The notes under the pieces are model-generated. The model was not told the DNA's origin and ran no database searches. It saw only the letters and a program-made list of their open reading frames with translations. Shown piece after piece: positions 8,152 through 16,413 of a stretch of 62,711 nucleotides of DNA. Position numbers and translations under genes: made by a program. This DNA comes from Alkalibacterium kapii (GTDB lineage: Bacteria > Bacillota > Bacilli > Lactobacillales > Carnobacteriaceae_A). The first letter of the stretch is position 1; each line of letters starts with the position of its first letter. The stretch lies in assembly GCF_007988865.1 (NCBI RefSeq), contig NZ_BJUY01000009.1, forward strand, positions 1 to 62,711, given 5' to 3'.

Positions 8152-9345
8152 GTGGAAAAAGCCATGTCAGATTTTGTCTACTATAACCCAGTAAAAATTT
8201 TATTCGGCAGAAATAAAATCAGTGAACTTCAAACCCTGATCCCCGATGGTAAGAAAGTCCTGATCATATACGGCGGCGGAAGTGTGAAGCGATTCGGCAC
8301 TCTGGACCGGGTCAAGGAAGCTTTGAAGCACCATATTGTTGGTGAATTCGGTGGGATCGAAGCCAATCCGACGTTCAAGACGTGTATGGAGGCAGTAAAA
8401 TACTTTAAAGAAGGACGCTATGACTATTTACTAGCTGTTGGCGGCGGTTCGGTCATCGACGGTACTAAATTTATAGCAGCTGCCATCGAGTTTGACGGTG
8501 ATCCAAAAGATATCTTTGCTAAAGGTGTCGGCAAAGGTCTTCCCATCGAATCAGCCGTTCCTTTTGGGACAGTTTTGACCCTCCCTGCAACAGGTTCGGA
8601 AATGAATGACGGTTCTGTTATCACATTTGAAGAAGAACAGGCGAAGATCAGTTTTGGCTCTCCTCATGTCTATCCAGAATTTTCAATATTGGAACCGGAA
8701 TTGACCTATACTTTACCAAAACGTCAACTGGCCAATGGAGTGACTGATGCTTTTGTACATGTCATCGAACAGTATCTGACTTATCCTGTCAACGGTAAAG
8801 TGCAGGATGAATTTGCAGAAGGTCTCCTTCGTATCCTGATCGATATTGGACCTTCAGTTGTGGATGAAGACCATCATGATTACGCGCTGCGTTCCAATTA
8901 TATGTGGACGGCTACCCTTGCATTGAACCGTCTGCTTTCAAGAGGGGTTCCGGGCGACTGGTCGACGCACGCTTTAGGACACGAAATCACCGTAATGAAT
9001 CATACAGATCATGCGCGCAGCTTGTCTGCCCTCTTACCTGCTGTGATGGTTGTTCGTAAACTGAAAAAATGGGATAAACTGGTACAGTATGCCGAGAACG
9101 TCTGGGGCATCACTGAGGGCTCTGAAGAAGTCAAGATCGATACAGCTATTTTGAAAACCGTCGCCTTTTTGAAGTCGATCGGTATGCCGACCAATCTTTC
9201 AGCAGTCGGTGTAGAGGAAAAGGATATTGACACATTGGTCAAGCAGCTTGAAACACACGGCAATGCAGCGATTTCTGAACGCGGTGACCAGACACTGGAG
9301 GTTTCCCGCGAGATTTACCGCGCTTCTCTGGTGCTTGACTTTTAA
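8152..9345 (+). CDS. Iron-containing alcohol dehydrogenase, YqhD/Bdh type
   Basis: A 397-residue group III alcohol dehydrogenase that reduces aldehydes (or butyraldehyde/butanol type substrates) with NAD(P)H. The cofactor-binding GGGSVIDGTKF and IIYGGGSVKRFG segments are present. The metal ligands are in DAFVHVIEQY (Asp and His) and in THALGHEITVMNHTDHARS (two His). I chose the GTG at 8152, because AAGGAGG lies 8 nt upstream. The more familiar-looking ATG at 8164 would be 20 nt from that site. A TATACT -10 box is at 8117-8122 with no good -35. It is likely monocistronic and divergent from gcvT. Substrate and cofactor preference cannot be read from the sequence. Confidence 0.92.
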   Translation: MEKAMSDFVYYNPVKILFGRNKISELQTLIPDGKKVLIIYGGGSVKRFGTLDRVKEALKHHIVGEFGGIEANPTFKTCMEAVKYFKEGRYDYLLAVGGGSVIDGTKFIAAAIEFDGDPKDIFAKGVGKGLPIESAVPFGTVLTLPATGSEMNDGSVITFEEEQAKISFGSPHVYPEFSILEPELTYTLPKRQLANGVTDAFVHVIEQYLTYPVNGKVQDEFAEGLLRILIDIGPSVVDEDHHDYALRSNYMWTATLALNRLLSRGVPGDWSTHALGHEITVMNHTDHARSLSALLPAVMVVRKLKKWDKLVQYAENVWGITEGSEEVKIDTAILKTVAFLKSIGMPTNLSAVGVEEKDIDTLVKQLETHGNAAISERGDQTLEVSREIYRASLVLDF

Positions 9346-9399
9346 CGCTGTCTGATCATGATTAAAGTGATATAACTGATTGAAAGGGGTGACTTTATA

Positions 9400-10578
9400 A
9401 TGAAACAGTCCAACATCAAAAAACCTCTGTCAACTTTTTTAGTCGCGAGCTTCTTGTTATCGGGATGCGGTCTCTTTGAAGATACCGATCCTGCAACTGA
9501 CTCTGAAAATGACTCATCCACTACTGAGAACTCCACTATGAACAATGGAGATTCAACCAGTGAAGACATGACTGAAGAGGACCAGGCGGACAAAGCAGAT
9601 AAAGATGAAACACAAAATGACATCGATCAGGATCTGACTGTCTGGTTCCCGAAAGTGGAAGACACCCTGCTGGATTATGAAGGGGACGGCAATGAATTCT
9701 CTCCGTTTACCAGATATCCGCAGTTTGTAAAAGACGACTCGATGCAGATGGTGGAATCAACGGCCGGAACAGATGTCGTGACGGTTTATGATTATTCTGA
9801 TGATGAGATCCGAGAACGTTTTGTCCGACCCGAAACCTATTTCCGCGATGACTTTGTAGATACTGGACTAGAAAGTGAGCAGGATGATTTCCTGATCCTG
9901 CTTCAAAAACCTCTGGAAAAAGGGCATTCATGGGAAAGTCCTGATGGCTCGACTTCAGAAATCACTGATGTAGCTATCGATAAAGAACTTCCTTTTGGAA
10001 CAGTCAAAGCAATCGAAGTCACGCGCCAATACGATAGTGACAGCGAAACAGTCGATTATTACGGTAAAGACATTGGTCTGATCGAACAGGTATTTAAAAC
10101 AGCTGAGAATGACTACACTGTGACGTCGACTTTGAGCACACAATCTAAGGACACACCTGAAACTTTTCCATTAACAGTTTATAGCGTTGATGATCAGGCT
10201 TTAGGTTTGGATAAGACATCCGTGACAATGGAACTCTATACAAACGAGCCGGCTCGGTTGGCCATGGCGGACATCCTTAAAGGACAGGCACCGGATACTG
10301 AAGGAGCTCAGGCGCTCAAAGACAGCACTGAAATCAACTTCATGTATCTGCGTCAGGACGGCATCGTGCACGTCGACTTTTCCACCGACCTGTCAGCTAT
10401 GAATGCTGGGGCAGGAATTGAGGCGATGACTCTTCAAGGCATCGTCAATACGATCGGAGATTATTATAATGTTGAAGAGGTTCTGTTAACACTGGACAAT
10501 GAACCTTATGAATCAGGTCATATCCTTCTTGAAGAAGGCGAAACCTGGTCTGTTGATTATAGTAATGTGAACGAATAA
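9400..10578 (+). CDS. Lipoprotein with C-terminal GerMN domain
   Basis: A 392-residue exported lipoprotein. The signal peptide ends in a lipobox (LLSGCG, Cys about residue 23). It is followed by a highly acidic Ser/Thr/Asp/Glu linker (about 28-75), a middle domain of unknown role, and a C-terminal GerMN domain (about 260-390; SVTMELYTNEPARLAMADIL, VHVDFSTDLS, GIVNTIGDYYNVEEVLLTL). GerMN proteins occur in spore germination and in surface lipoproteins of non-sporulating Firmicutes, where their function is unclear. The ATG at 9400 follows AAAGGGGTG. A strong terminator directly follows the stop codon. Confidence 0.88.
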   Translation: MKQSNIKKPLSTFLVASFLLSGCGLFEDTDPATDSENDSSTTENSTMNNGDSTSEDMTEEDQADKADKDETQNDIDQDLTVWFPKVEDTLLDYEGDGNEFSPFTRYPQFVKDDSMQMVESTAGTDVVTVYDYSDDEIRERFVRPETYFRDDFVDTGLESEQDDFLILLQKPLEKGHSWESPDGSTSEITDVAIDKELPFGTVKAIEVTRQYDSDSETVDYYGKDIGLIEQVFKTAENDYTVTSTLSTQSKDTPETFPLTVYSVDDQALGLDKTSVTMELYTNEPARLAMADILKGQAPDTEGAQALKDSTEINFMYLRQDGIVHVDFSTDLSAMNAGAGIEAMTLQGIVNTIGDYYNVEEVLLTLDNEPYESGHILLEEGETWSVDYSNVNE

Positions 10579-10586
10579 ATGAAACC

Positions 10587-10628
10587 GAGGATACTGGCTG
10601 AGTCTTTCTTAGCCAGTATCCTCTTTTT
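10587..10628 (+). terminator. Intrinsic terminator of the GerMN lipoprotein gene
   Basis: A 13-bp perfect stem GAGGATACTGGCT / AGCCAGTATCCTC with an 11-nt loop, followed by T6. It isolates the lipoprotein gene from the repeat array downstream. Confidence 0.92.
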
Positions 10629-10748
10629 TGCTGATTGGCTTTGGGTATCCAAAGCTTCCTTTTTGGTTTTAAAGGTTTTTGGTTGGTCTGTCGATTTTAT
10701 TCTAAGTATCGGAGTGAAACACTGTCTACTCAGTGCAGTAAATCTTTT

Positions 10749-11078
10749 GAGTTCGACATTTGGAACTGTAAAGTGCGCACTCATAGAGTTAGTACATGTC
10801 GAGTTCGACATCTAGGTCCGAAAAGTGCACACTCATCGAGTTGGTGGCTGTTGAGTTCGACATCCTACTACCAAAAGTGCACACTCAACAGGTTGGTGGC
10901 TGCTGAGTTCGACATTTCGCTTCAGAAAGTGCACACTCAAATGGTTGGTGGCTGCTGAGTTCGACATTTCACTTCAAAAAGTGCACACTCAGACTGGGGG
11001 TGCTCTCTGGGTTCGACATTTCACTTCAAAAAGTGCACACTCACATGAGTGGTGCTTGTCGAGTTCGACATCTCAATA
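10749..11078 (+). repeat. Tandem array A1, family A (7 units, exact 52 bp)
   Basis: Block 1, GAGTTCGACAT, starts at 10749, 10801, 10853, 10905, 10957, 11009 (GGGTTCGACAT) and 11061: always 52 bp. Block 2, AAGTGCACACTCA, follows each of the first six block 1 copies, and its GTGCAC centre is 21 bp from the TCGA centre. Between block 2 and the next block 1 is a less conserved stretch (GTTGGTGGCTGCT in several units). TGAGT and ACTCA can pair as the ends of a hairpin. The array fills the gap between convergent genes and is bounded by terminators on both sides. Nothing else is visible in 10629-10748. Confidence 0.95.
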
Positions 11079-11104
11079 CGTTTCTACATAATGTTTTTCT
11101 ATAT

Positions 11105-11131
11105 GGAAAAAGCTAGCACAAGGCTAGCTTT
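11105..11131 (-). terminator. Intrinsic terminator of the low-complexity surface protein gene
   Basis: The stem AAAGCTAGC / GCTAGCTTT (9 bp, 5-nt loop) is followed by a short T run on the minus strand. It lies 62 bp past the stop codon at 11194 and just before array A1. Confidence 0.7.
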
Positions 11132-11193
11132 GACTAAAGTATATTTCATTTATTTTGGTTGAGTCACTGACTTGTTTATTATTCAGCGCATTT

Positions 11194-12075
11194 TTAATCC
11201 TTAGATGTTTCTTCAGTATCTTCTTTATCATTCTCATTATTTGTTTCGTCTTCTGTCGTTTTATCATTTTCTGACTTGTCTGGATCTTTTGACTCTTCGG
11301 GTTTCGTTGGTTTTTCTTCTTCAGGTTCTTCTGGTTTGACGGGCTTCGAAGGATTTGATGGATTTGTCGTTTGGTTATTATCATCAGTAGAGTCATCTGT
11401 TTTATCTTCGTCGGCTGGTTTATCATTTGGTTTGTTTTCTTCTTCGGTTGATTCGTTATCATCTTTATCAGAAGGGCTACCGTTATCCTCTGAAGGTTTA
11501 TTAGGTTTTCCAGATGGCTTTTCTACTGGTTTAGTTCCAGGCTTCTCATTAGGTTTAGTATTAGGTTTAGTATTAGGTTTTTTGTCAGGTTTAGTCACAG
11601 GACGACTTGGTCTGTTACTACCAGATGAACCGTTACTGTTTGAACCAGAATTAAAAGTAGCACCGTTTTTATCTGAATGATTATTTCCTTCTGAAGGCTC
11701 CCAGTCGGAACCGTGGCTTGACTCCATCCCATTTGAATCTTCGCCTTCTGTTTCTTCCAGTTCCTTAGTCTCTTTTGATTCATCATCTAATTCATTATCT
11801 TTTTCTTCATCCATCTCTTCTTCCGTTTCATCTTTTTGATTTTCTTTAACTTGATCATCAGGCTGTTCTTTGTCATCTTTATCCGCATCATCAGTTCCCA
11901 AAGCATCTACCGCTTTAACGTTCTGCTGCTGTATGGGCTGCTGCGTGCGACCGATTCCTATCGTTAGAATAATGAACAACAGTAAGGTCAGACCAATGAT
12001 CATACTTGAAGCGGTCTTATTTTCTTTAATAAAGGAACCTAAGGAGCGAAAACTATCTGATAGTATCTTTTTCAT
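11194..12075 (-). CDS. Membrane-anchored low-complexity surface protein
   Basis: A 293-residue protein with a basic N-terminus (MKKILSDSFRSLGSFIKENK), one transmembrane segment (about residues 27-45, MIIGLTLLLFIILTIGIG), and then about 245 residues of disordered Glu/Asp/Lys/Ser/Thr/Pro sequence. The tail includes KPNTKPNTKPNEKPGTKPVEKP-like repeats and ends in acidic DETNNENDKEDTEETSKD. No catalytic domain or LPXTG anchor is seen. The ATG at 12075 has AAGGAGA upstream; earlier in-frame starts do not. It may be a wall-spanning spacer or stalk, but I do not recognise the family and the function is unknown. Confidence 0.75.
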   Translation of the reverse strand: MKKILSDSFRSLGSFIKENKTASSMIIGLTLLLFIILTIGIGRTQQPIQQQNVKAVDALGTDDADKDDKEQPDDQVKENQKDETEEEMDEEKDNELDDESKETKELEETEGEDSNGMESSHGSDWEPSEGNNHSDKNGATFNSGSNSNGSSGSNRPSRPVTKPDKKPNTKPNTKPNEKPGTKPVEKPSGKPNKPSEDNGSPSDKDDNESTEEENKPNDKPADEDKTDDSTDDNNQTTNPSNPSKPVKPEEPEEEKPTKPEESKDPDKSENDKTTEDETNNENDKEDTEETSKD

Positions 12076-12169
12076 GAGCTGTCTCCTTTTATGTATTTTA
12101 ATCCAGTATAACACAGAAAACAGTGGCTGATGCCTTCTTTTTAAAAAATCTATATTTTTTTGCTTATAC

Positions 12170-12212
12170 AAAAACACATCTCCCTTACTCTATAAAGAGC
12201 AAAGGAGATGTG
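12170..12212 (-). terminator. Intrinsic terminator of pepV
   Basis: The stem CACATCTCC (12175-12183) / GGAGATGTG (12204-12212) is followed by a T run on the minus strand, directly after the dipeptidase gene. Confidence 0.85.
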
Positions 12213-12227
12213 ACGTTTTATTCAGAT

Positions 12228-13634
12228 TTACTTGATCAGTTCATATATCGCTTCAGCGTAAATCGCCATCGCGTTCATCAGATCATCCACAGCCATAAAT
12301 TCATTGGCCTGATGCATGGTATCGATACTGTTAGGGAACATCGCGCCATATGCGACGCCGCGTTCCATCAAGCGACCGTATGTGCCGCCTCCGATCACCA
12401 TTTCATGTGCATCCAGTCCTGTCTGTCTCCCATACACATCTAATAATGTGGTGACAAGTGGATCATTTGCAGGTACGTAATGTGGCACTTTGCCATCTGC
12501 TTTGGATAAAGTGACTTTGTAGTCAGACAGCTTTTCCTTGAATGACTCGAATAATTTATCCTCAGTTGTTCCTTGTGGATAACGCATATTGACAGTGATT
12601 TTTCCGCCTTCATTGGCTTTAAATGAGAAGACGCCTGGGTTGGATGTCAGTTCACCCATCACTTCATCCGTGATATCGATATTCAGTTTCTCGCCTTTTG
12701 GATCGTCATGCAGATAAAGAGTCACAAGTTCCAGAAAATCTTTGGCATTTTTTGCAAAATTGAAATCTGACAAGTAACGTGCAAGGTATGTTGCTGCATT
12801 GACGCCACTAGCAGGTTTACTTCCGTGAGCAGCTCTACCTGTCATTTCAAGTGTCACGTGGTCGCCTTCAACAGCGGCAACGCCAGTTACAGGTAGGCCA
12901 TCCAGGAAATCAGCCAGACCATTTTGCAAGGCTTCCGGATTCTGACTTTTAACAACGGCGACAGCATCTTGAGGGACCATGTTGGGACGCAGACCTGCTT
13001 CAAACTGAACAAGTTCTTCAGATCCACCGTCAACAGCGCCTTCTGTTTCAATATAGACTGTAGCGTTACCTTTTTCCCCGTTTATGATCGGGAAAGTGGC
13101 ATCGGGAGAGAAACCGAAGTCAGGTTCCTGTTCAGTTTCAAGGTAATGCTTGATGCCTTTCCATTCGCTTTCCTCATCTGTACCGATGATGAAACGCACT
13201 TTTTTGGAAACTGGCAAATCAAGCTCTTTGATCATCTTAAGCGCATAATAAGCTGCCATTCCAGGGCCTTTATCATCACTCGAACCCCGTGCATATAAAC
13301 GGCCGTCTTTAATAACCGGTTCGAAAGGATCTGTATCCCAGCCAGTCCCGGTTGGAACAACGTCCACGTGAGCTAATACGCCCATCAGTTCATCACCGTC
13401 ACCATATTCGATGTGTCCGGCCCAGTTATCGACGTTTTTCGTTTCAAACCCGTCGCGCTTTCCTAATTCAAGAAAAGCTTCCAATGCTTCTTTTGGTCCA
13501 GGTCCTACTGGCGCATCGTCTGTCGCTTTTTCGTCGTCACGTACAGAATCGATTCTAAGCAATTCAAATAAATCTTCTAGAAATGCATCTTTACGTTTGG
13601 CTGCTTCCGCTTTCCAATCTATATTTTGTGTCAT
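12228..13634 (-). CDS. pepV: Dipeptidase PepV (M20 family)
   Basis: A cytoplasmic zinc dipeptidase of 468 residues that splits peptides taken up by the cell. The M20 metal-binding pattern is present: MGVLAHVDVVPTGTGW (His, Asp), YARGSSDDKGPGMAA (bridging Asp), GTDEESEWKG (catalytic and metal Glu) and a C-terminal GGGTYGRLM region. The typical lid domain interrupts the catalytic domain (about 185-390). The ATG has GGAGGATGCAAGA upstream. The gene stands alone between the low-complexity surface gene and the divergent nnrD. Confidence 0.95.
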   Translation of the reverse strand: MTQNIDWKAEAAKRKDAFLEDLFELLRIDSVRDDEKATDDAPVGPGPKEALEAFLELGKRDGFETKNVDNWAGHIEYGDGDELMGVLAHVDVVPTGTGWDTDPFEPVIKDGRLYARGSSDDKGPGMAAYYALKMIKELDLPVSKKVRFIIGTDEESEWKGIKHYLETEQEPDFGFSPDATFPIINGEKGNATVYIETEGAVDGGSEELVQFEAGLRPNMVPQDAVAVVKSQNPEALQNGLADFLDGLPVTGVAAVEGDHVTLEMTGRAAHGSKPASGVNAATYLARYLSDFNFAKNAKDFLELVTLYLHDDPKGEKLNIDITDEVMGELTSNPGVFSFKANEGGKITVNMRYPQGTTEDKLFESFKEKLSDYKVTLSKADGKVPHYVPANDPLVTTLLDVYGRQTGLDAHEMVIGGGTYGRLMERGVAYGAMFPNSIDTMHQANEFMAVDDLMNAMAIYAEAIYELIK

Positions 13635-13843
13635 TCTTGCATCCTCCTTGATTACTAAAATTTTACTCTCTTTTCCTATTTTATCATTAATTTAAGGAAA
13701 GGCCAATTATTGTGACGGAATTTTGTCAGAAGGCTTCAAAATATAGGGCATGATTTTTCGTTAATTACAGTTGTTTAGACGTGAATCCTTTGTTAAGAAG
13801 TATTACACTTAGAGTAACACGAAAGATTTTTGGAGGTCATAAT

Positions 13844-14689
13844 ATGGATAAAATCACAAAAGAAAAAGTCAGAGCATTTATGCCAACGAGAAATCCCAAT
13901 AGTTACAAAGGTTCATACGGCAGGGTTCTTTTAGTCGGTGGGAATGAGAATATGGGCGGAGCTGTCATCCTTGCGGCGTCTGCGGCTGTTTACAGTGGGG
14001 CGGGGCTTGTTACTGTGGCTACGCATCCTTCAAATAAATCTGCCTTGCACGCACAGTTACCTGAAGCTATGTTTGTTGATATGACAGACACAGAGGCTTT
14101 AAAGAGACACGTTGACTCAGTGGATATGATCGTTTTAGGCCCCGGTCTCGGACGTGATGAAATGTCAAAAGTTGTTCTGCAGACTGTTTATCAGAGTGTT
14201 TCTTCTCATCAGACGCTCCTCGTTGACGGGGACGGTATTTATCTACATGTAAATGAAGAGGTACCCGAACCGTCTGCCACACTCATACTCACACCTCATT
14301 TGGGTGAATGGCGGACACTAACTGGCTTGTCTCCAGATGATCAATATGATGATGTCAATGTTTCACATGCCAAGAAACTGAATGCCATCGTTGTGCTCAA
14401 GAAATCCCGTACGGAGGTCTATTGCGGGGAGGAAACGTGGAAAAATACTACCGGAAATCCTTCTATGTCTACTGGTGGGATGGGCGATACGCTGGCCGGT
14501 ATGATTGGTGGCTTCGTTCCTCAATTTGATACGATTAAAGAAGGTGTTCTTGCAGCCGTCTATTTACACAGTTATATCGCAGATGAACTGAGTCTGACTC
14601 AATATGTCACTCTCCCAACAGCTATAATAAAAGAAATCCCAACAACTATGAAAGACTTCACCACAGATAAACATAGGCGCTGGTTATAA
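13844..14689 (+). CDS. nnrD: ADP-dependent (S)-NAD(P)H-hydrate dehydratase
   Basis: A repair enzyme of 281 residues that converts hydrated NADHX/NADPHX back to NAD(P)H at the expense of ADP. It has the ribokinase-like fold marks: GSYGRVLLVGGNENMGGA near the start, IVLGPGLGRDEMS, LTPHLGEWRTLTG, and the catalytic segment STGGMGDTLAGMIGG. The start is the ATG at 13844 with TGGAGGTCATAAT upstream; 21 upstream in-frame codons are not supported. The epimerase partner (NnrE) is absent here, so this is the single-domain form. It is divergent from pepV. Confidence 0.93.
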   Translation: MDKITKEKVRAFMPTRNPNSYKGSYGRVLLVGGNENMGGAVILAASAAVYSGAGLVTVATHPSNKSALHAQLPEAMFVDMTDTEALKRHVDSVDMIVLGPGLGRDEMSKVVLQTVYQSVSSHQTLLVDGDGIYLHVNEEVPEPSATLILTPHLGEWRTLTGLSPDDQYDDVNVSHAKKLNAIVVLKKSRTEVYCGEETWKNTTGNPSMSTGGMGDTLAGMIGGFVPQFDTIKEGVLAAVYLHSYIADELSLTQYVTLPTAIIKEIPTTMKDFTTDKHRRWL

Positions 14690-14734
14690 AAATTTTAAAA
14701 AGACTGACTTGAAAATTTGTTCATACTATTTTCA

Positions 14735-14763
14735 TTGCAGTCAACTGGTATAAACGCTACACT
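14735..14763 (+). promoter_or_regulatory. Promoter of the 87-aa membrane protein gene
   Basis: TTGCAG (14735-14740), a 17-bp spacer and TACACT (14758-14763), 37 bp before the start codon. Confidence 0.6.
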
Positions 14764-14799
14764 TATTAAGTGACAAAATAAACTGAAGGATGATCTTAA

Positions 14800-15063
14800 A
14801 TGAAGAAGAAATTACTTTGGATTAGCGTATGGACGTTTATACTGGGATTTATTTTGATGTTTCTGAACTTTCAACTCGTCTATTTTTTAGGGATCGCCGC
14901 CTTATTTGTTTTTACCCTATGGCAAGTACCTAAAGCCAGCGGTGACTATTCAGATGAGGAATATGCCTATGAAAAGAAAAAAACGATCTGGACCCTCAGT
15001 ATCGCTGCAGCATACATCTCTGCAGGATTTTTAGCTCTTGCTCTCAATACATTTGTTTTGTAG
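14800..15063 (+). CDS. Small membrane protein of unknown function (87 aa)
   Basis: A short hydrophobic protein with two close N-terminal transmembrane segments (about residues 4-22 and 25-43), a charged loop with the acidic YSDEEYAYEKKK stretch (about 49-63), and a third segment at the C-terminus (about 65-85). GAAGGATGATC lies upstream of the ATG and a good promoter precedes it. I do not recognise the family. It has its own promoter and runs into array A2 without a visible classical terminator. Confidence 0.75.
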   Translation: MKKKLLWISVWTFILGFILMFLNFQLVYFLGIAALFVFTLWQVPKASGDYSDEEYAYEKKKTIWTLSIAAAYISAGFLALALNTFVL

Positions 15064-15107
15064 ACTATTTTGAAAGCGATAGGTTAAGTCGTATGGCAGT
15101 AAATACC

Positions 15108-15539
15108 TGAGTGTGCACTTTTTAGAGTGAGATGTCGAACTCACAGGTCAGCAACCGCTTGAGTGGGCACTTTTCATAGCAGAATGTCGAACTCAGCATG
15201 CACTAGCTTCCTGAGTGTGCACTTTTTGGAGCGAGATGTCGAACTCACAGGTCAGCAACCGCTTGAGTGGGCACTTTTCATAGCAGAATGTCGAACTCAG
15301 CATGCACTAGCTTCCTGAGTGTGCACTTTTCGAATCGAAATGTCGAACTCGGCATGCATCAACTGCTCGAGTGCGCACTTTTTGGAGCCACATGTCGAAC
15401 TCGGCATGCATCAACTGCTTGAGTGTGCACTTTTCGAACCGAAATGTCGAACTCAGCATGCACCAGCTTCCTGAGTGTGCACTTTTCGAACCGAAATGTC
15501 GAACTCACCGTGCAGCAACCCCGTGAGTGTGCATTTTCA
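15108..15539 (-). repeat. Tandem array A2, family A (9 units, exact 52 bp, inverted)
   Basis: Family A units in the opposite orientation to A1 and A3. TGAGTGTGCACTT-type starts are at 15108, 15160, 15212, 15264, 15316, 15368, 15420, 15472 and 15524, always 52 bp apart, each of the first eight followed by ATGTCGAACTC. Units 1-2 (15108-15211) and 3-4 (15212-15315) are almost identical 104-bp segments differing at about two positions, a sign of recent duplication. The array fills the gap between a rightward and a leftward gene. Confidence 0.95.
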
Positions 15540-15577
15540 GAAATCGTCATTCGTGTTTCGCCTCAAAGCTCTTTAAA

Positions 15578-15652
15578 ATGTCAAAAAGACATGAATGAGT
15601 CACTAAATGCTGCTCTTTTCGGAGAGTAGTCTTCTGACTGTTCATGTCTTTT
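15578..15652 (-). terminator. Probable terminator of the pseudouridine synthase gene
   Basis: AAAAGACATGAA and TTCATGTCTTTT (12 bp) pair across a 45-nt loop and are followed on the minus strand by a T run. The large loop makes it less typical. Confidence 0.55.
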
Positions 15653-15654
15653 CT

Positions 15655-16383
15655 TTATTTATTTCTTAATACATTGATTTCATCTTTGGATAATGGACGG
15701 TAAGCGCCCAGTTCCAGTTTCGGATCAAGTTTCAGTTCGCCCATTGAGAGCCGCTTCAGGTACAGAACTTCTTTTCCTACTGCTTTCATCATGCGCTTAA
15801 CTTGATGAAATTTACCTTCCCGAATAACTACTTCTACTTTTGAGGTTCCAGTAGACGCATCTGCTTCCAGGATAATCAGTTCAGCAGGCATCGTTTTGAA
15901 TTCCTCATGGTCATCGACTAGGATGATCCCTTCTTTGAACGTTTGGACATCTTCTTCGGTAACTACTCCATCGGTCTCGGCGTAATATCTTTTATCCACG
16001 TGATGTTTGGGAGAGGTCAAACGGTGGGTCAGCTTTCCATCATTCGTCAGTATTAACAGACCTTCTGTATCGATATCCAATCGGCCAACCGGGTGTGGTT
16101 CCTGTAAACTGTCTTGTGGCTCCAATAGATCCAGAACAGTTTCATGGATAAGGTCTTCTGTGGCACTGATCACACCTTGTGGCTTATTTAACATAAAGTA
16201 AACGAACTCCTGGTAATCAATGCTTTCTCCACCAACTTTTATCGTATCTGTTTCAGGATCCACATGAGTCTTTGGATCAACGATGACTTCATCATTCACT
16301 TCGACGATTTTTTTCTTGAGTAACTTCTTTACTTCTTTCCTTGTGCCTAAACCACTGTGGGCTAATAATTTGTCTAAACGCAT
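15655..16383 (-). CDS. RsuA-family 16S rRNA pseudouridine synthase
   Basis: A 242-residue rRNA-modifying enzyme. An N-terminal S4 RNA-binding domain (about 1-60, MRLDKLLAHSGLGTRKEVKK) is followed by the RsuA/RluB/E/F catalytic domain with GRLDIDTEGLLILTNDG, which holds the catalytic Asp. By family it isomerises one uridine of rRNA, most likely position 516 (E. coli numbering) of 16S rRNA. I chose the ATG at 16383, which has AAAGGAGCGCTT upstream. It lies 30 nt after the MurJ-type gene and is probably cotranscribed with it, as is common in Firmicutes (ytzG-ytgP). Confidence 0.9.
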   Translation of the reverse strand: MRLDKLLAHSGLGTRKEVKKLLKKKIVEVNDEVIVDPKTHVDPETDTIKVGGESIDYQEFVYFMLNKPQGVISATEDLIHETVLDLLEPQDSLQEPHPVGRLDIDTEGLLILTNDGKLTHRLTSPKHHVDKRYYAETDGVVTEEDVQTFKEGIILVDDHEEFKTMPAELIILEADASTGTSKVEVVIREGKFHQVKRMMKAVGKEVLYLKRLSMGELKLDPKLELGAYRPLSKDEINVLRNK

Positions 16384-16413
16384 AAGCGCTCCTTTCATCT
16401 TTTCCAGATTAAT

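Noticed and set aside
10635-10958. 107-residue ORF inside array A1, and a similar ORF at 15359-15550 in array A2
   Set aside because: They are open only because the 52-bp repeat carries no frequent stop in one frame. They have no start signals and cross the array boundary.
11276-11680. 134-residue plus-strand ORF rich in Ser/Gly/Leu
   Set aside because: It is the antisense shadow of the low-complexity surface protein gene, which has a proper start, ribosome binding site and membrane anchor.
10749-15539. CRISPR arrays
   Set aside because: The arrays have short blocks of 11 and 13 bp with semi-conserved filler, not one long identical repeat with unique spacers of constant length, and there are no cas genes nearby.
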